The position numbers were made by a program, and so were the translations under genes. Shown here in pieces: positions 26,538 through 34,661 of a DNA stretch of 64,000 nucleotides. The number at the start of each line of letters is the position of its first letter. The stretch's first letter is position 1. This stretch comes from NCEH01 sp002257205 (GTDB lineage Bacteria > Pseudomonadota > Alphaproteobacteria > Rhizobiales > Xanthobacteraceae): assembly GCF_043195105.1 (NCBI RefSeq), contig NZ_JBAFWO010000014.1; one strand, written 5' to 3'. The notes under the pieces were generated by a model. That model was not told the origin of the DNA. It did no database searches and saw nothing but the letters and a program-made list of their open reading frames with translations.

Positions 26538-26813
26538 ATGGGCCAGAGTGAGACTTTGGAAATCAGGAAGACCATCAGGCGGCACCAGTTGCGCGAGATG
26601 GTGCCTCTGGCCGACAGCACGATTTACGAGATGGAACAGCGCGGCGAATTTCCACGCCGTTTCGCGCTATCACCGCGCTGCATCGTCTGGGATCTCGCCG
26701 AGGTCCAGGCGTGGTTGCTGGCGCGGCGCGCGAAGCCTATCCATCGCGCACAACATCCCGACGTCACCAAGCGCAAGTCCCACCCGGTCAAAGGGCAGGA
26801 TCGAGCGCGATAG
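26538..26813 (+). CDS. AlpA family transcriptional regulator / excisionase-like
   Basis: A 91-residue protein with a winged-helix AlpA/MerR-like core: RRHQLREMVPLADSTIYEMEQRGEFPRRF is the helix-turn-helix, and WDLAEVQAWLLAR closes the domain, followed by a basic tail. AAGGAG lies 9 nt before ATG 26538, which makes this start better than the long in-frame extension. AlpA-type proteins act as positive regulators or excisionases of the adjacent integrase. Its 3' end overlaps the integrase 3' end on the opposite strand by 26 nt. Unlike its neighbours to the left it has no lesion. Confidence 0.8.
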   Translation: MGQSETLEIRKTIRRHQLREMVPLADSTIYEMEQRGEFPRRFALSPRCIVWDLAEVQAWLLARRAKPIHRAQHPDVTKRKSHPVKGQDRAR

Positions 26814-28044
26814 ACGGCATGACTGTCGGCAGCAGCGTCGGAACATACTTCCGGCCGTCGATCCAGGCGTCCACGGTATCCGCCCACTCCTGCATCATAT
26901 GCCGGCGCTGCACCTCATACTCGGCCTTGTTGTAGACGCCGCGCGATGAACGTCCGTCCTCATGCGCCAGGCACTTTTCGATCCAGTCGCTGTTAAAGCC
27001 CAGCTCATTCAGCAGCGTCGAACCCGTGCGCCGCAGATCGTGGACGGTGAAAGGTTCCAACGGCAGCCCCTCCTTCTTGGCCTGTTCGACGACGGCGTAG
27101 GTGATACGGTTGAAGGTCGCGCGGGACATGGGGGCATCCGCGTCGTACCGAGATGGCAGCAAGTATCGGGAGTTGCCGGAGCAGGTCTTGAGCGCGATCA
27201 TGATGTCCAATGTCTGTCGGCACAGGTAGACATTGTGCGGCTTCGACCGTTTCATGCGTTCCTTCGGGATCGTCCAGACGGCGTTGTCGAAATCGATCTC
27301 GTCCCACACTGCATCCTGCAACTCACTTTTCCGGACCATGGTGAGGAGGAAAAGTTTCATGCCGAGGCGGATTGTCGGTAGCGTCGCGACATGCTCGAGC
27401 TGTCTGAACATGATGCGGATCTCGGCGGGTGAAAGCGCGCGGTCCTTCGGGGTAAAGGTGGCGATCGAGGCCGGACCGACGTCATCGGCCGGATTGGCGA
27501 CCTTCTCGCCGTGCAGAATGGCGAAACCGTAGATCTGCTTCAGAATATCCCGTACATGGATGGCGGTCGCAGGCGCACCCCGCTCGACGATCTTGCCGCA
27601 ATGGGCGCGCAGGTCATCAGGTGTGATCTCTGTCAGAAGTCGGTTCCGCCAGACGGGCATGAGTTCGCGTTCGAAGATGGAGCGACGCATCGCACGCGTG
27701 CTGTCGGCCATCGTTGCGTTGGTCAGCCATTTCTCGCCGAATTGGCCGAAGCTCTTTGCTTCCTTGATCCGGCGCTTCTCCCGCTGCTTCTCGATGGCGG
27801 GAGACCGTCCCTCGGCGATCGCACGCCGCGCGTCGATGCATAGCTCGCGAGCCCTGGCGAGCGATATTCCGTCACGGGCATATCTGCCGAGATAGACAGT
27901 CTCCCGCCTGCCGTTCAGCCGATAGTCGAGCCTGAACGAGATAGCACCCGATGGCGCGACGCGCACATACATGCCGTCACGATCGGATACCTTGTACATT
28001 TTAGCTTTTTGTTTCAAGCACTTGAGTGCTGCATCGGTCAACAT
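26788..28044 (-). CDS. Tyrosine-type site-specific integrase
   Basis: A 418-residue phage/ICE-type tyrosine recombinase. The N-terminal DUF4102-like arm-binding domain (about 1-90, with YLGRYARDGISLARAR) is followed by a SAM-like core-binding domain (about 100-190) and a catalytic domain. Catalytic residues visible: Arg in LTMVRKSEL, Lys after the beta hairpin (IPKERMKRSKPH), HDLRRT (H-x-x-R), the C-terminal HED and Tyr in YNKAEY. AGGAG precedes ATG 28044 at good spacing. It is intact and its promoter side faces the 3' end of guaA, 295 nt away, as expected for an element integrated there. Confidence 0.93.
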   Translation of the reverse strand: MLTDAALKCLKQKAKMYKVSDRDGMYVRVAPSGAISFRLDYRLNGRRETVYLGRYARDGISLARARELCIDARRAIAEGRSPAIEKQREKRRIKEAKSFGQFGEKWLTNATMADSTRAMRRSIFERELMPVWRNRLLTEITPDDLRAHCGKIVERGAPATAIHVRDILKQIYGFAILHGEKVANPADDVGPASIATFTPKDRALSPAEIRIMFRQLEHVATLPTIRLGMKLFLLTMVRKSELQDAVWDEIDFDNAVWTIPKERMKRSKPHNVYLCRQTLDIMIALKTCSGNSRYLLPSRYDADAPMSRATFNRITYAVVEQAKKEGLPLEPFTVHDLRRTGSTLLNELGFNSDWIEKCLAHEDGRSSRGVYNKAEYEVQRRHMMQEWADTVDAWIDGRKYVPTLLPTVMPSIALDPAL

Positions 28045-28062
28045 TTCGGGTCTCCTCGCGGA

Positions 28063-28174
28063 AAAGTACCGTCACGCGGTTTTTGGAGGCCGATGGCATG
28101 TAAAACGCTTATATTTCAGCGACTTATATCGAAAAAAGTACCGTCATGAGCCTCATTGCTCCTGACGGTACTTT
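28063..28174. repeat. Three copies of AAAGTACCGTCA upstream of the integrase
   Basis: AAAGTACCGTCA occurs at 28063-28074 and 28135-28146, and inverted (TGACGGTACTTT) at 28163-28174. The last two form a perfect 12-bp stem with a 16-nt loop, flanked by A-rich and T-rich runs, so the pair could act as a bidirectional terminator. The position between int and guaA also fits integrase arm-binding or regulatory sites. Both readings are inference. Confidence 0.6.
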
Positions 28175-28338
28175 CGTTTTTCCAGTTGATCAATGGGGGT
28201 GAGGCCCGTCAGCGAGGCCGTCGCACGCGATCTATGCCCACCGATAGAGGTCGATAGGCATAGGAGAAATTTATTTTTGCTTTCAGTGCGTTAGGTCGCA
28301 TCGCGGCGTAGTTTCGGATACGCTCGGATGGGCCTGAA

Positions 28339-29901
28339 TCATTCCCACTCAATCGTTCCCGGGGGCTTGCTCGTCACGTCATAGACCACCCGGTTGATGC
28401 CTTTTACTTCGTTGATGATGCGGGTCGCGGCGCGGCCGAGGAAATTCATGTCGAAGGGGTAGAAATCCGCGGTCATGCCGTCCACCGAGGTCACGGCGCG
28501 CAGGGCCAGGACGTGGTCATAGGTGCGGCCATCGCCCATCACGCCAACAGTGCGCACCGGCAGCAGAACGGCGAAAGCCTGCCAGATCACGTCGTAGAGG
28601 CCGGCGGCGCGGATTTCCTCCAGATAGATGGCATCGGCCTTGCGTAGGATTTCCAGCTTCTCCGGCGTGATCTCGCCGGGGCAGCGGATGGCGAGGCCCG
28701 GCCCCGGGAAGGGGTGGCGGCCGACGAAGCTCTCCGGCAGGCCGAGTTCACGGCCGAGCACGCGCACCTCGTCCTTAAACAGGTCGCGCAGCGGCTCCAC
28801 CAGCTTCATGTTCATGCGCTCGGGCAGCCCGCCCACATTGTGGTGGCTCTTGATGGTCACCGAAGGCCCGCCGGTGAAGGATACGCTTTCGATCACGTCG
28901 GGATAAAGCGTGCCCTGGGCGAGGAAATCCGGCGCGCCCTTGCCGTCGGAGGCGATCTTCTTTGCCTCGGCGTCGAACACGTCGATGAACAGCTTGCCGA
29001 TGGTCTTGCGCTTGGTCTCAGGATCGGTGACGCCCGCGAGTTCGCGCAGGAACAGATCGGCGACATCCACATGCACCAGGGGAATGTTGAACGTGTTGCG
29101 GAATAGGGAGACCACCTGCTCCGCCTCGCCCTGGCGCATCAGGCCATGGTCCACGAACACGCAGGTGAGCTGGTCGCCGATCGCCTCATGGATCAGCACC
29201 GCCGCGACCGCTGAATCCACCCCGCCGGAGAGGCCGCAGAGCACCCGCCGGTCGCCCACCTGGGCGCGGATCTTGGCGATGGCGCTGTCGCGGAAGGCGC
29301 CCATGGTCCAGTCGCCGGAGAGGCCGGCGATGCGGCGCACGAAATTGCGCAGCAGCTTCGCGCCGTCGGGCGTGTGTACCACCTCGGGGTGGAACTGCAC
29401 GGCGTAGAACCGCCGGCTTTCATCGGCGATGGCGGCGAAGGGGGCGTTGTCGGAGGTAGCGATCACCTCGAAGCCCTCGGGCAGGGCGGTGACGCGGTCG
29501 CCGTGGCTCATCCACACCAGATAGCGCTGCGCTTCCTGCCACACCCCTTCGAACAGGGCGCTGGGCTTCTTCACCTCGACTTCGGCGCGGCCGAATTCGC
29601 GATGGTGGCCGCCCTCCACGGTGCCGCCGAGCTGGGCCGCCATGGCCTGTTCGCCATAGCAGATGCCGAGCACGGGAATGCCGGCCTCGAACACCTCCTG
29701 CGGCGCGCGCGGGCTCTCGCCCTCGATCACCGAGGCGGGACCGCCGGACAGGATGACGGCCTTGGGATTGAGCCGCTTCAGCGCCTCCTGAGCCTTCTGG
29801 AACGGCACCACCTCGGAATAGACGCCTTCCTCGCGCACGCGCCGTGCAATGAGCTGGGTCACCTGGCTGCCGAAGTCGATGATGAGGACGGTGTCTTGCA
29901 T
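28339..29901 (-). CDS. guaA: GMP synthase (glutamine-hydrolysing)
   Basis: A 520-residue cytosolic enzyme converting XMP, glutamine and ATP to GMP in purine synthesis. The class I amidotransferase domain (1-195) has ILSGGPASV, nucleophile Cys in GICYGEQ and the His/Glu pair in AVQFHPEV. The ATP pyrophosphatase domain has the P-loop GLSGGVDSAVAA (about residue 225) and a C-terminal dimerisation domain ends ...KPPGTIEWE. Length and ends are standard. Its 3' end is a common target for integrative elements, and here a tyrosine integrase lies directly beyond it while the gene itself stays intact. Confidence 0.98.
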   Translation of the reverse strand: MQDTVLIIDFGSQVTQLIARRVREEGVYSEVVPFQKAQEALKRLNPKAVILSGGPASVIEGESPRAPQEVFEAGIPVLGICYGEQAMAAQLGGTVEGGHHREFGRAEVEVKKPSALFEGVWQEAQRYLVWMSHGDRVTALPEGFEVIATSDNAPFAAIADESRRFYAVQFHPEVVHTPDGAKLLRNFVRRIAGLSGDWTMGAFRDSAIAKIRAQVGDRRVLCGLSGGVDSAVAAVLIHEAIGDQLTCVFVDHGLMRQGEAEQVVSLFRNTFNIPLVHVDVADLFLRELAGVTDPETKRKTIGKLFIDVFDAEAKKIASDGKGAPDFLAQGTLYPDVIESVSFTGGPSVTIKSHHNVGGLPERMNMKLVEPLRDLFKDEVRVLGRELGLPESFVGRHPFPGPGLAIRCPGEITPEKLEILRKADAIYLEEIRAAGLYDVIWQAFAVLLPVRTVGVMGDGRTYDHVLALRAVTSVDGMTADFYPFDMNFLGRAATRIINEVKGINRVVYDVTSKPPGTIEWE

Positions 29902-30087
29902 GGCGGCGCGGCTTTCCGGCGGGAGTGGCGAGGATTGCGCCCTCCTTTAACGGCAAAGTCGCGAATTGCCAAAGCGCGCGCCGCCTCGCGGTGCGCGGCT
30001 CACACATGCCGTGGACGCAGGGCCGCGCGCGTGGCGCCTTAGGACGGATCGACATTCACGGCTTGGTGCCGCGTCGAGGCGCCTGAC

Positions 30088-30265
30088 GTTGGGTGCGCGT
30101 GATCGACTTCCTTTAATCGGTCGTCATGGCCGGGCGCGTCCCGGCCATCCACGCCGGGCCGAACGTGCAGGCCTTGAAGAGCCAGTGCCAGCGGTGCCGC
30201 GTGGATGCACGGGACAAGCCCGTGCATGACGACCGGTTAAAGAAAGACGATCGCACACACCCGAC
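30088..30265. repeat. Long imperfect palindromic intergenic element
   Basis: Arms 30088-30128 and 30225-30265 are inverted copies of about 41 nt with roughly 8 mismatches, both ending in CGGTCGTCATG. Inside them GTCATGGCCGGGCGCGTCC and GGGACAAGCCCGTGCATGAC form further stems. This is the type of mobile palindromic repeat scattered through many Hyphomicrobiales genomes. It sits upstream of guaA and downstream of the small membrane protein gene, so its transcript would fold into a long hairpin. Confidence 0.8.
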
Positions 30266-30285
30266 TCGAGGCAGCCAAAGTAGTG

Positions 30286-30507
30286 CTAGATCGAAGCCCA
30301 ATGGCCTTCGCAGCCCTCGGGGGCCGCGGTGGCGGCTGTATGGCGCTTCTTCAGCTCGGTGCAGCCATAGGCGCGGGCTTCTTCCGGCAGATGGGAATTG
30401 ATGGCGACGCCGATCTGGTCATAGGGCGAGGACGCGGCGAAGACATAATAGGCCCAATAGCCGCCGACGGCGAGAATGAGCACCACGAGCAGGCGGATGA
30501 TAAACAT
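30286..30507 (-). CDS. Small single-pass membrane protein, unknown function
   Basis: A 73-residue protein starting with one hydrophobic helix (MFIIRLLVVLILAVGGYWAYYVFA) followed by a short periplasmic-looking tail with two Cys (YGCTEL and PEGCEGHW) that could form a disulfide. The Met at 30507 is preceded by GGGAGATTGCC, a fair ribosome site; the longer frame from 30543 is less likely. It stands alone between the palindromic element and another hypothetical membrane gene. No family recognised. Confidence 0.65.
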   Translation of the reverse strand: MFIIRLLVVLILAVGGYWAYYVFAASSPYDQIGVAINSHLPEEARAYGCTELKKRHTAATAAPEGCEGHWASI

Positions 30508-30585
30508 GGCAATCTCCCGGGTCCGATTGGCGCGCGAGCGCAACCGCTGCGCTAAGGACGCTTCGGGGGAGGGGAAGGTTCCGTG

Positions 30586-31242
30586 CTAGGGGCAGGCGAT
30601 CGGCATTCCAGATGCCCAGATCTGGAGCAGGCCCCCGGCGGGAAGAGTTTGTAAAGAGGCGACCTTGAAGCATTGTCCTCCGGCGAGGATGAAGTTTGTA
30701 CGCCCCCAGGCGGCAGGTGCTGGGCGGGCGTTGACAGCTGTGGACGCTCGAATGACATCGCCAACCTTCAGTGAGGACGGGGTCTGGTTGTTCTGGAAGC
30801 TGAAATTGCTTTCATCATTACTGTATCCAACGGCCACCCACGACACGATAGGCTGCGGCGTGTGTGCGGATGTGGAAGGTTGAACCGGAGCCACCTGGGG
30901 CGCGTCAGCTGCCTTGCCCGCAAGTTCGAGGCTCTGCCTATAGCTGCTTGTGAGGGATTCGATCAGGGCGACGATAGATTCGCGGTCAGAGCAGACGTCC
31001 TTGACGATTGCGCTTGGTCGTTCGAAGTCCTCACTCGTCAACTTTCTTTCCTGATGGAGGGTGACTAGAAATTTTCCTTGTTCAACGCAATATCTTTTGT
31101 GCTCATTCCAGATGTTTATAGCTCCGAATGCGATGGTCCCTATGATGGCTACGATCAATAGTCCAAGCTTGTTTGTATTTTCCGCAAAAGTTGAGAATCG
31201 TCCCTTGGATTTATCTGCATTCGCAGTGCTGTCGTCGACCAT
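30586..31242 (-). CDS. Hypothetical single-pass membrane protein
   Basis: A 218-residue protein with a short cytosolic N-terminus, one membrane helix at about residues 27-44 (GLLIVAIIGTIAFGAINIW), a helical stretch, a Pro/Ala/Ser linker (about 115-132) and a C-terminal beta-rich domain from WVAVGYSND to the end that resembles a small SH3-like or coupling-type module. Codon use is less GC-rich than in the flanking core genes, especially in the first third, which hints at gain by transfer between guaA and rsmB. No family assigned. Confidence 0.6.
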   Translation of the reverse strand: MVDDSTANADKSKGRFSTFAENTNKLGLLIVAIIGTIAFGAINIWNEHKRYCVEQGKFLVTLHQERKLTSEDFERPSAIVKDVCSDRESIVALIESLTSSYRQSLELAGKAADAPQVAPVQPSTSAHTPQPIVSWVAVGYSNDESNFSFQNNQTPSSLKVGDVIRASTAVNARPAPAAWGRTNFILAGGQCFKVASLQTLPAGGLLQIWASGMPIACP

Positions 31243-31314
31243 TGCATTACCCCAATTAGCTCTCGGCTATTTTGGGGTAATGCAGGGAAAATTCAATCAA
31301 AGATTGTAAAAACC

Positions 31315-32613
31315 TCACCCCCGCTTCAACACGCTCACAAAAAAACCATCCGTCCCCGTCCGGCGCGGCGTCAGCAGCAGGCCTTCGGGGGTTTCCAGGG
31401 CGGCTGTGCGCAAAGCGAGGCCGGGGGCGCCCAGCGCTAGCACTGCTTCCACCGGCGGAACCACCGAGAAATCCGGGTGCTTCTCCAGCAGGGCGCGGAT
31501 CTGGGCGCCGTTTTCCACATCCAGCAGCGAGCAGGTGACATAGGCAAGGCGGCCGCCGCTCTTCACATAGCGCGTGGCGGCTTCGAGGATTTTTGCCTGC
31601 TCGGCGGTGCGCTCGGCCAGCGCGCCGGGGCGCATGCGCCATTTCGCGTCTGGGTTGCGGCGCCAGGTGCCCGTGCCGGTGCAGGGTGCATCGACAAGGA
31701 CCAGGTCCATCTGGCCGGCGAGGTCGGCGAGCACGTCGGCATCCCCGCGCGGCGCGCGGATCTGCACATTGCGCACCCCGGCGCGCGCAAGCCGCTCGTG
31801 GATCGGCTTCAGGCGGCGGATGTCGGAATCATGGGCATAGAGCTGGCCCTTATTGTCCATGAGGGCGGCGAATTCGAGCGTCTTGCCGCCGGCGCCGGCG
31901 CACAGGTCCAGCACCTGCGAACCGGGCAGGGGGCTCGCGAGGATGGCGGCGATCTGCGAGCCCTCGTCCTGCACCTCCACTTCGCCCTTCACGAACGCGC
32001 CCTCGGATGTGAGGGGCGGGGCCTTGCCCTCGGCGTCGAGAATGATGCGCAGCGACAGCGGCGACCATTGGCCCGGCTGGGGTGAAAGATGGGAGAGTTC
32101 GGCGAGCGCGGCGTCGGCCGTGGATTTCAGCGTGTTCACCCGCAGGTCCAGCGGGGCGCGGGAGGCGAGGGCGCGGCCTTCCTCCACCCGGTCCGCGCCG
32201 AACACCACGTTCAGATAGGGATCGAGCCATTGGGCGTAATCGCCTTTGACCCAGGGGGCGGCGGTCTCAAGACTCGGATTGGCGAGGCGCGCGGTTTCCT
32301 CTGCGCTCAACGGCGCGGGCGCGAAGCGGGCGCCGTCGCACAGGCGCGAAATGGCGTCCAGATCGAGCCCGCGCATCACCGCGAGCGTGCCGAGCACCAG
32401 GGCGCGCGGCGTGTCCGCGCCCATCACGTGCGCGGCCGAGGCGCGCCGGCGCAAGGTGTCGAACACGAGGCCGGAAATGGCGGCGCGATCGCCCGAGCCG
32501 GCGAAGCGGTGGGCGAGGCCCCATTCCTTGAGGCTGTCACCGGCGGGACGGCGCTTTGCGGCGATATCGCCGAGCACCTCGATGGCGGCGGACAGGCGGG
32601 CTGAGGGGATCAA
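31315..32613 (-). CDS. rsmB: RsmB/NOP family class I SAM-dependent RNA methyltransferase
   Basis: A 432-residue rRNA (cytosine-5) methyltransferase of the RsmB/Sun type, which modifies 16S rRNA. An N-terminal NusB-like RNA-binding domain (about 1-140) precedes the methyltransferase fold. SAM motif I is VLDLCAGAGGKTLEFA; motif IV is VDAPCTGTGTWRRNPD with one catalytic Cys, and motif VI is YVTCSLLDVENGAQI with the nucleophilic Cys. The frame ends normally in FFVSVLKRG. Position specificity (C967) is inferred from the family. The MTA/SAH nucleosidase gene ends just 5 nt upstream of its start, so the two are likely one operon. Confidence 0.88.
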   Translation of the reverse strand: MIPSARLSAAIEVLGDIAAKRRPAGDSLKEWGLAHRFAGSGDRAAISGLVFDTLRRRASAAHVMGADTPRALVLGTLAVMRGLDLDAISRLCDGARFAPAPLSAEETARLANPSLETAAPWVKGDYAQWLDPYLNVVFGADRVEEGRALASRAPLDLRVNTLKSTADAALAELSHLSPQPGQWSPLSLRIILDAEGKAPPLTSEGAFVKGEVEVQDEGSQIAAILASPLPGSQVLDLCAGAGGKTLEFAALMDNKGQLYAHDSDIRRLKPIHERLARAGVRNVQIRAPRGDADVLADLAGQMDLVLVDAPCTGTGTWRRNPDAKWRMRPGALAERTAEQAKILEAATRYVKSGGRLAYVTCSLLDVENGAQIRALLEKHPDFSVVPPVEAVLALGAPGLALRTAALETPEGLLLTPRRTGTDGFFVSVLKRG

Positions 32614-32618
32614 TTCAA

Positions 32619-33290
32619 TCAGGTCCTTGGGGCAAGAAGGGGGGCAAGGGGGAAGGCACCGGCTTTCACCTGGGCCTCGAAATGATCGAGCGCGGCGGCG
32701 AGCCGCTCATCGATCACGTGCAGATATTCCGTCCAGTCTTCATAGCGGGACAATTCGGTGCGCCCGTCGCTGATGCCGCGCAGGCCCACCAGCGGCACGG
32801 CGAAGCGCTGCGCTGCGCGCAGGACTGCGAAGGTCTCCATGTCCACCATGTCGCAGGAAATGGCATCATAGGCCGCGCCGGAAATGATCGCGCCGCCGGT
32901 GGAGAGCGAGGCGGCCGCGATGCCGGGAATCTGGTGGGGAATTTCCACCAGGGCCGGCAGGTCGAGAAACGGCGTGCGCCCCTTCTCGAAACCCAGCGGG
33001 GACGCGTCCATGTCGCGATAGGCGAGGTGCGACACCTGATAGATGCCGGCATGCTCCAGCGCGCGGGCGCCGGCCGAGCCGAGCGTGAACACCAGGTCGG
33101 GCAAAGCGTCGGCGGCGGCGAGGTGGGCGAGGGCATGGGTGGTCGTCATCGCCGCCTCCACCGGCCCGACGCCGGTTATCAAGGGATCGATGCGCGCGCG
33201 CAGATGCGGCCCGTATTCCATCTGCGTCGCCATGACGAACAGGATGTCGAGATCGCCGACGGTGCGGACGTGGCGGGACGGGTCTTCCAT
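32619..33290 (-). CDS. 5'-methylthioadenosine/S-adenosylhomocysteine nucleosidase family
   Basis: About 223 residues of the purine/uridine phosphorylase fold. Visible are the N-terminal strand LDILFVMATQMEY, ITGVGPVEAA, FTLGSAGA, the substrate-binding DMVDMETFAVLRAA (Met/Glu pair) and the catalytic Asp in RGISDG. Such enzymes hydrolyse MTA and SAH to adenine plus the thio-sugar and keep SAM-dependent methylation running. Start MEDPSRH at 33290 is chosen; a longer frame to 33323 adds 11 residues without support. Its stop is 5 nt from the rsmB start. Confidence 0.85.
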   Translation of the reverse strand: MEDPSRHVRTVGDLDILFVMATQMEYGPHLRARIDPLITGVGPVEAAMTTTHALAHLAAADALPDLVFTLGSAGARALEHAGIYQVSHLAYRDMDASPLGFEKGRTPFLDLPALVEIPHQIPGIAAASLSTGGAIISGAAYDAISCDMVDMETFAVLRAAQRFAVPLVGLRGISDGRTELSRYEDWTEYLHVIDERLAAALDHFEAQVKAGAFPLAPLLAPRT

Positions 33291-33362
33291 CGCAAGGCAA
33301 TCCAGGAAATGCGTGAGCCGCACTCCTCGGCTGGCGCGGCGATCCTGTCAATCACCCGGGCC

Positions 33363-33785
33363 TCACACATTGAGCAGGATCGCCAGCGCGAACAGCACCC
33401 ACATGATGGCCAGCGCAATGGCGCCCACCGCATAAGCGGAGAAGCGGACGGACAGCGGGTTCGACGTGGTGAAGACGAAGGCATGGACGATGCGCGAGAT
33501 CACGAACACCCAGGCGAGCACCACGAACACGATGTCCGCCTTGCGCGTGAACAGGGCCAGCACCGTGATCACATAGAACAAGACCGGCAGCTCGAACTGG
33601 TTCGAGAATGCATTGGCGAAGCGCTGGGCGCGCGGGGGATAGGTGCTCGTATCCTCGGCGGCGGCGGCACGGGAGACTTCGCCGCTGGAGAGGGCGCGCA
33701 TGCGCACCGGCAGCAACGCGAACAGCAGCAGGAAGGTGAGGCCCACTTCCACGAACAGGGGCAGCAGGATCATGGCGACGGTCAT
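33363..33785 (-). CDS. MAPEG family membrane protein
   Basis: A 140-residue protein with four hydrophobic helices (LLPLFVEVGLTFLLLFALLP; ELPVLFYVITVLALFT; IVFVVLAWVFVISRIVHAFVF; AYAVGAIALAIMWVLFALAI). The conserved N-x-F-E-L/P segment is NAFSNQFELPVLFY and the R-x-x-H motif is ISRIVHAF, typical of MAPEG (membrane-associated glutathione/eicosanoid metabolism) proteins. Start ATG 33785 is taken because the long frame above it reads as unrelated low-complexity sequence. It is divergent from the low-affinity iron permease-like gene 118 nt away. Confidence 0.82.
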   Translation of the reverse strand: MTVAMILLPLFVEVGLTFLLLFALLPVRMRALSSGEVSRAAAAEDTSTYPPRAQRFANAFSNQFELPVLFYVITVLALFTRKADIVFVVLAWVFVISRIVHAFVFTTSNPLSVRFSAYAVGAIALAIMWVLFALAILLNV

Positions 33786-33903
33786 GGATCGGCCTTTCAC
33801 GTGCGTACGGCGGGGGGACGCTGGTTGCGCCTCCATTGCACCGCTCATGGTGAGGAACCTCGAGCACGGCGGCACGTTCCATCCTGGAACAGGAAACCCA
33901 GCC

Positions 33904-34536
33904 ATGCCCGCCTTATCTTCTCCGGCCTCTTCGTCCCCGGCCCAGCCCTCGGGCGGACCCGACGCACGACAGGTGGAACGCGGCCGCGCCCCACGCCCGT
34001 TCTTCACGCGCTTGGCGCAGGAGGTGTCGCGCTATGCCGGCAAGCCCGCGACCTTCGTGTGCGCGGTCGCCATCATTCTCGTGTGGGGCGCGACCGGGCC
34101 GCTGTTCGGCTACAATGATACCTGGCAGCTGATCATCAACACCTCCACCACCATCGTCACCTTCCTGATGGTGTTCCTGATCCAGAACAGCCAGAACCGC
34201 GATACCGCAGCGCTCCAGATCAAGCTCGACGAATTGATCGCGCGCACCGAGGGCCCGCGCAACGCGCTGCTGGATCTGGAGGATTTGGACGAGGAGACGC
34301 TCGACAAGCTGCGGCTGGAATATGCGCTGCTGGCTGACCGCGCGCGGGAAGAGAGCAAGGCGCAGGGTGGCGCGGGCGATCCCGGAGCCGTCGCGCATGA
34401 GACCGCTCCGCTGGAAACCGCCGAGAAGGGCGCGGCCGGGGCCACGCCGGAGGCTGCTTCCTCGCCCGGTCCCTGCGACGGCGGCCGCAAGGTGGCTGCG
34501 GCGGATTGTCCTGATCTGCCGGGCCGCGCCGCCTGA
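33904..34536 (+). CDS. Low-affinity iron permease family protein
   Basis: About 210 residues. A Pro/Ser-rich cytosolic start is followed by FFTRLAQEVSRYAGKPATFV, then two membrane helices (VCAVAIILVWGATGPLFGY and IINTSTTIVTFLMVFLIQNSQNRDTAALQIKLDELI). The NSQNRD-x-A-x-x-x-KLDELI signature is that of the Pfam low-affinity iron permease family. An acidic helix (LLDLEDLDEETLDKL) and a disordered Ala/Gly/Pro-rich tail complete it. Transport of iron is an annotation carried over from fungi and is doubtful in bacteria. ATG 33904 follows AACCCAGCC without a strong ribosome site. Confidence 0.78.
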   Translation: MPALSSPASSSPAQPSGGPDARQVERGRAPRPFFTRLAQEVSRYAGKPATFVCAVAIILVWGATGPLFGYNDTWQLIINTSTTIVTFLMVFLIQNSQNRDTAALQIKLDELIARTEGPRNALLDLEDLDEETLDKLRLEYALLADRAREESKAQGGAGDPGAVAHETAPLETAEKGAAGATPEAASSPGPCDGGRKVAAADCPDLPGRAA

Positions 34537-34661
34537 TCCTGCGCGTTTGCCGCGGCGCCAGGGGCGGCCGCCGGCGTAGCGGCCACCTAGCCCCGGATGC
34601 CGAGGCGCGCTAGGCAGGGGGCGGAACGCGCCGGACGAGGGGCGCGGGGAGATTGGGATCC

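Noticed and set aside
32556..34118. 520-codon plus-strand open frame
   Set aside because: Antisense to the nucleosidase and MAPEG genes; low-complexity His/Glu/Gly-rich translation.
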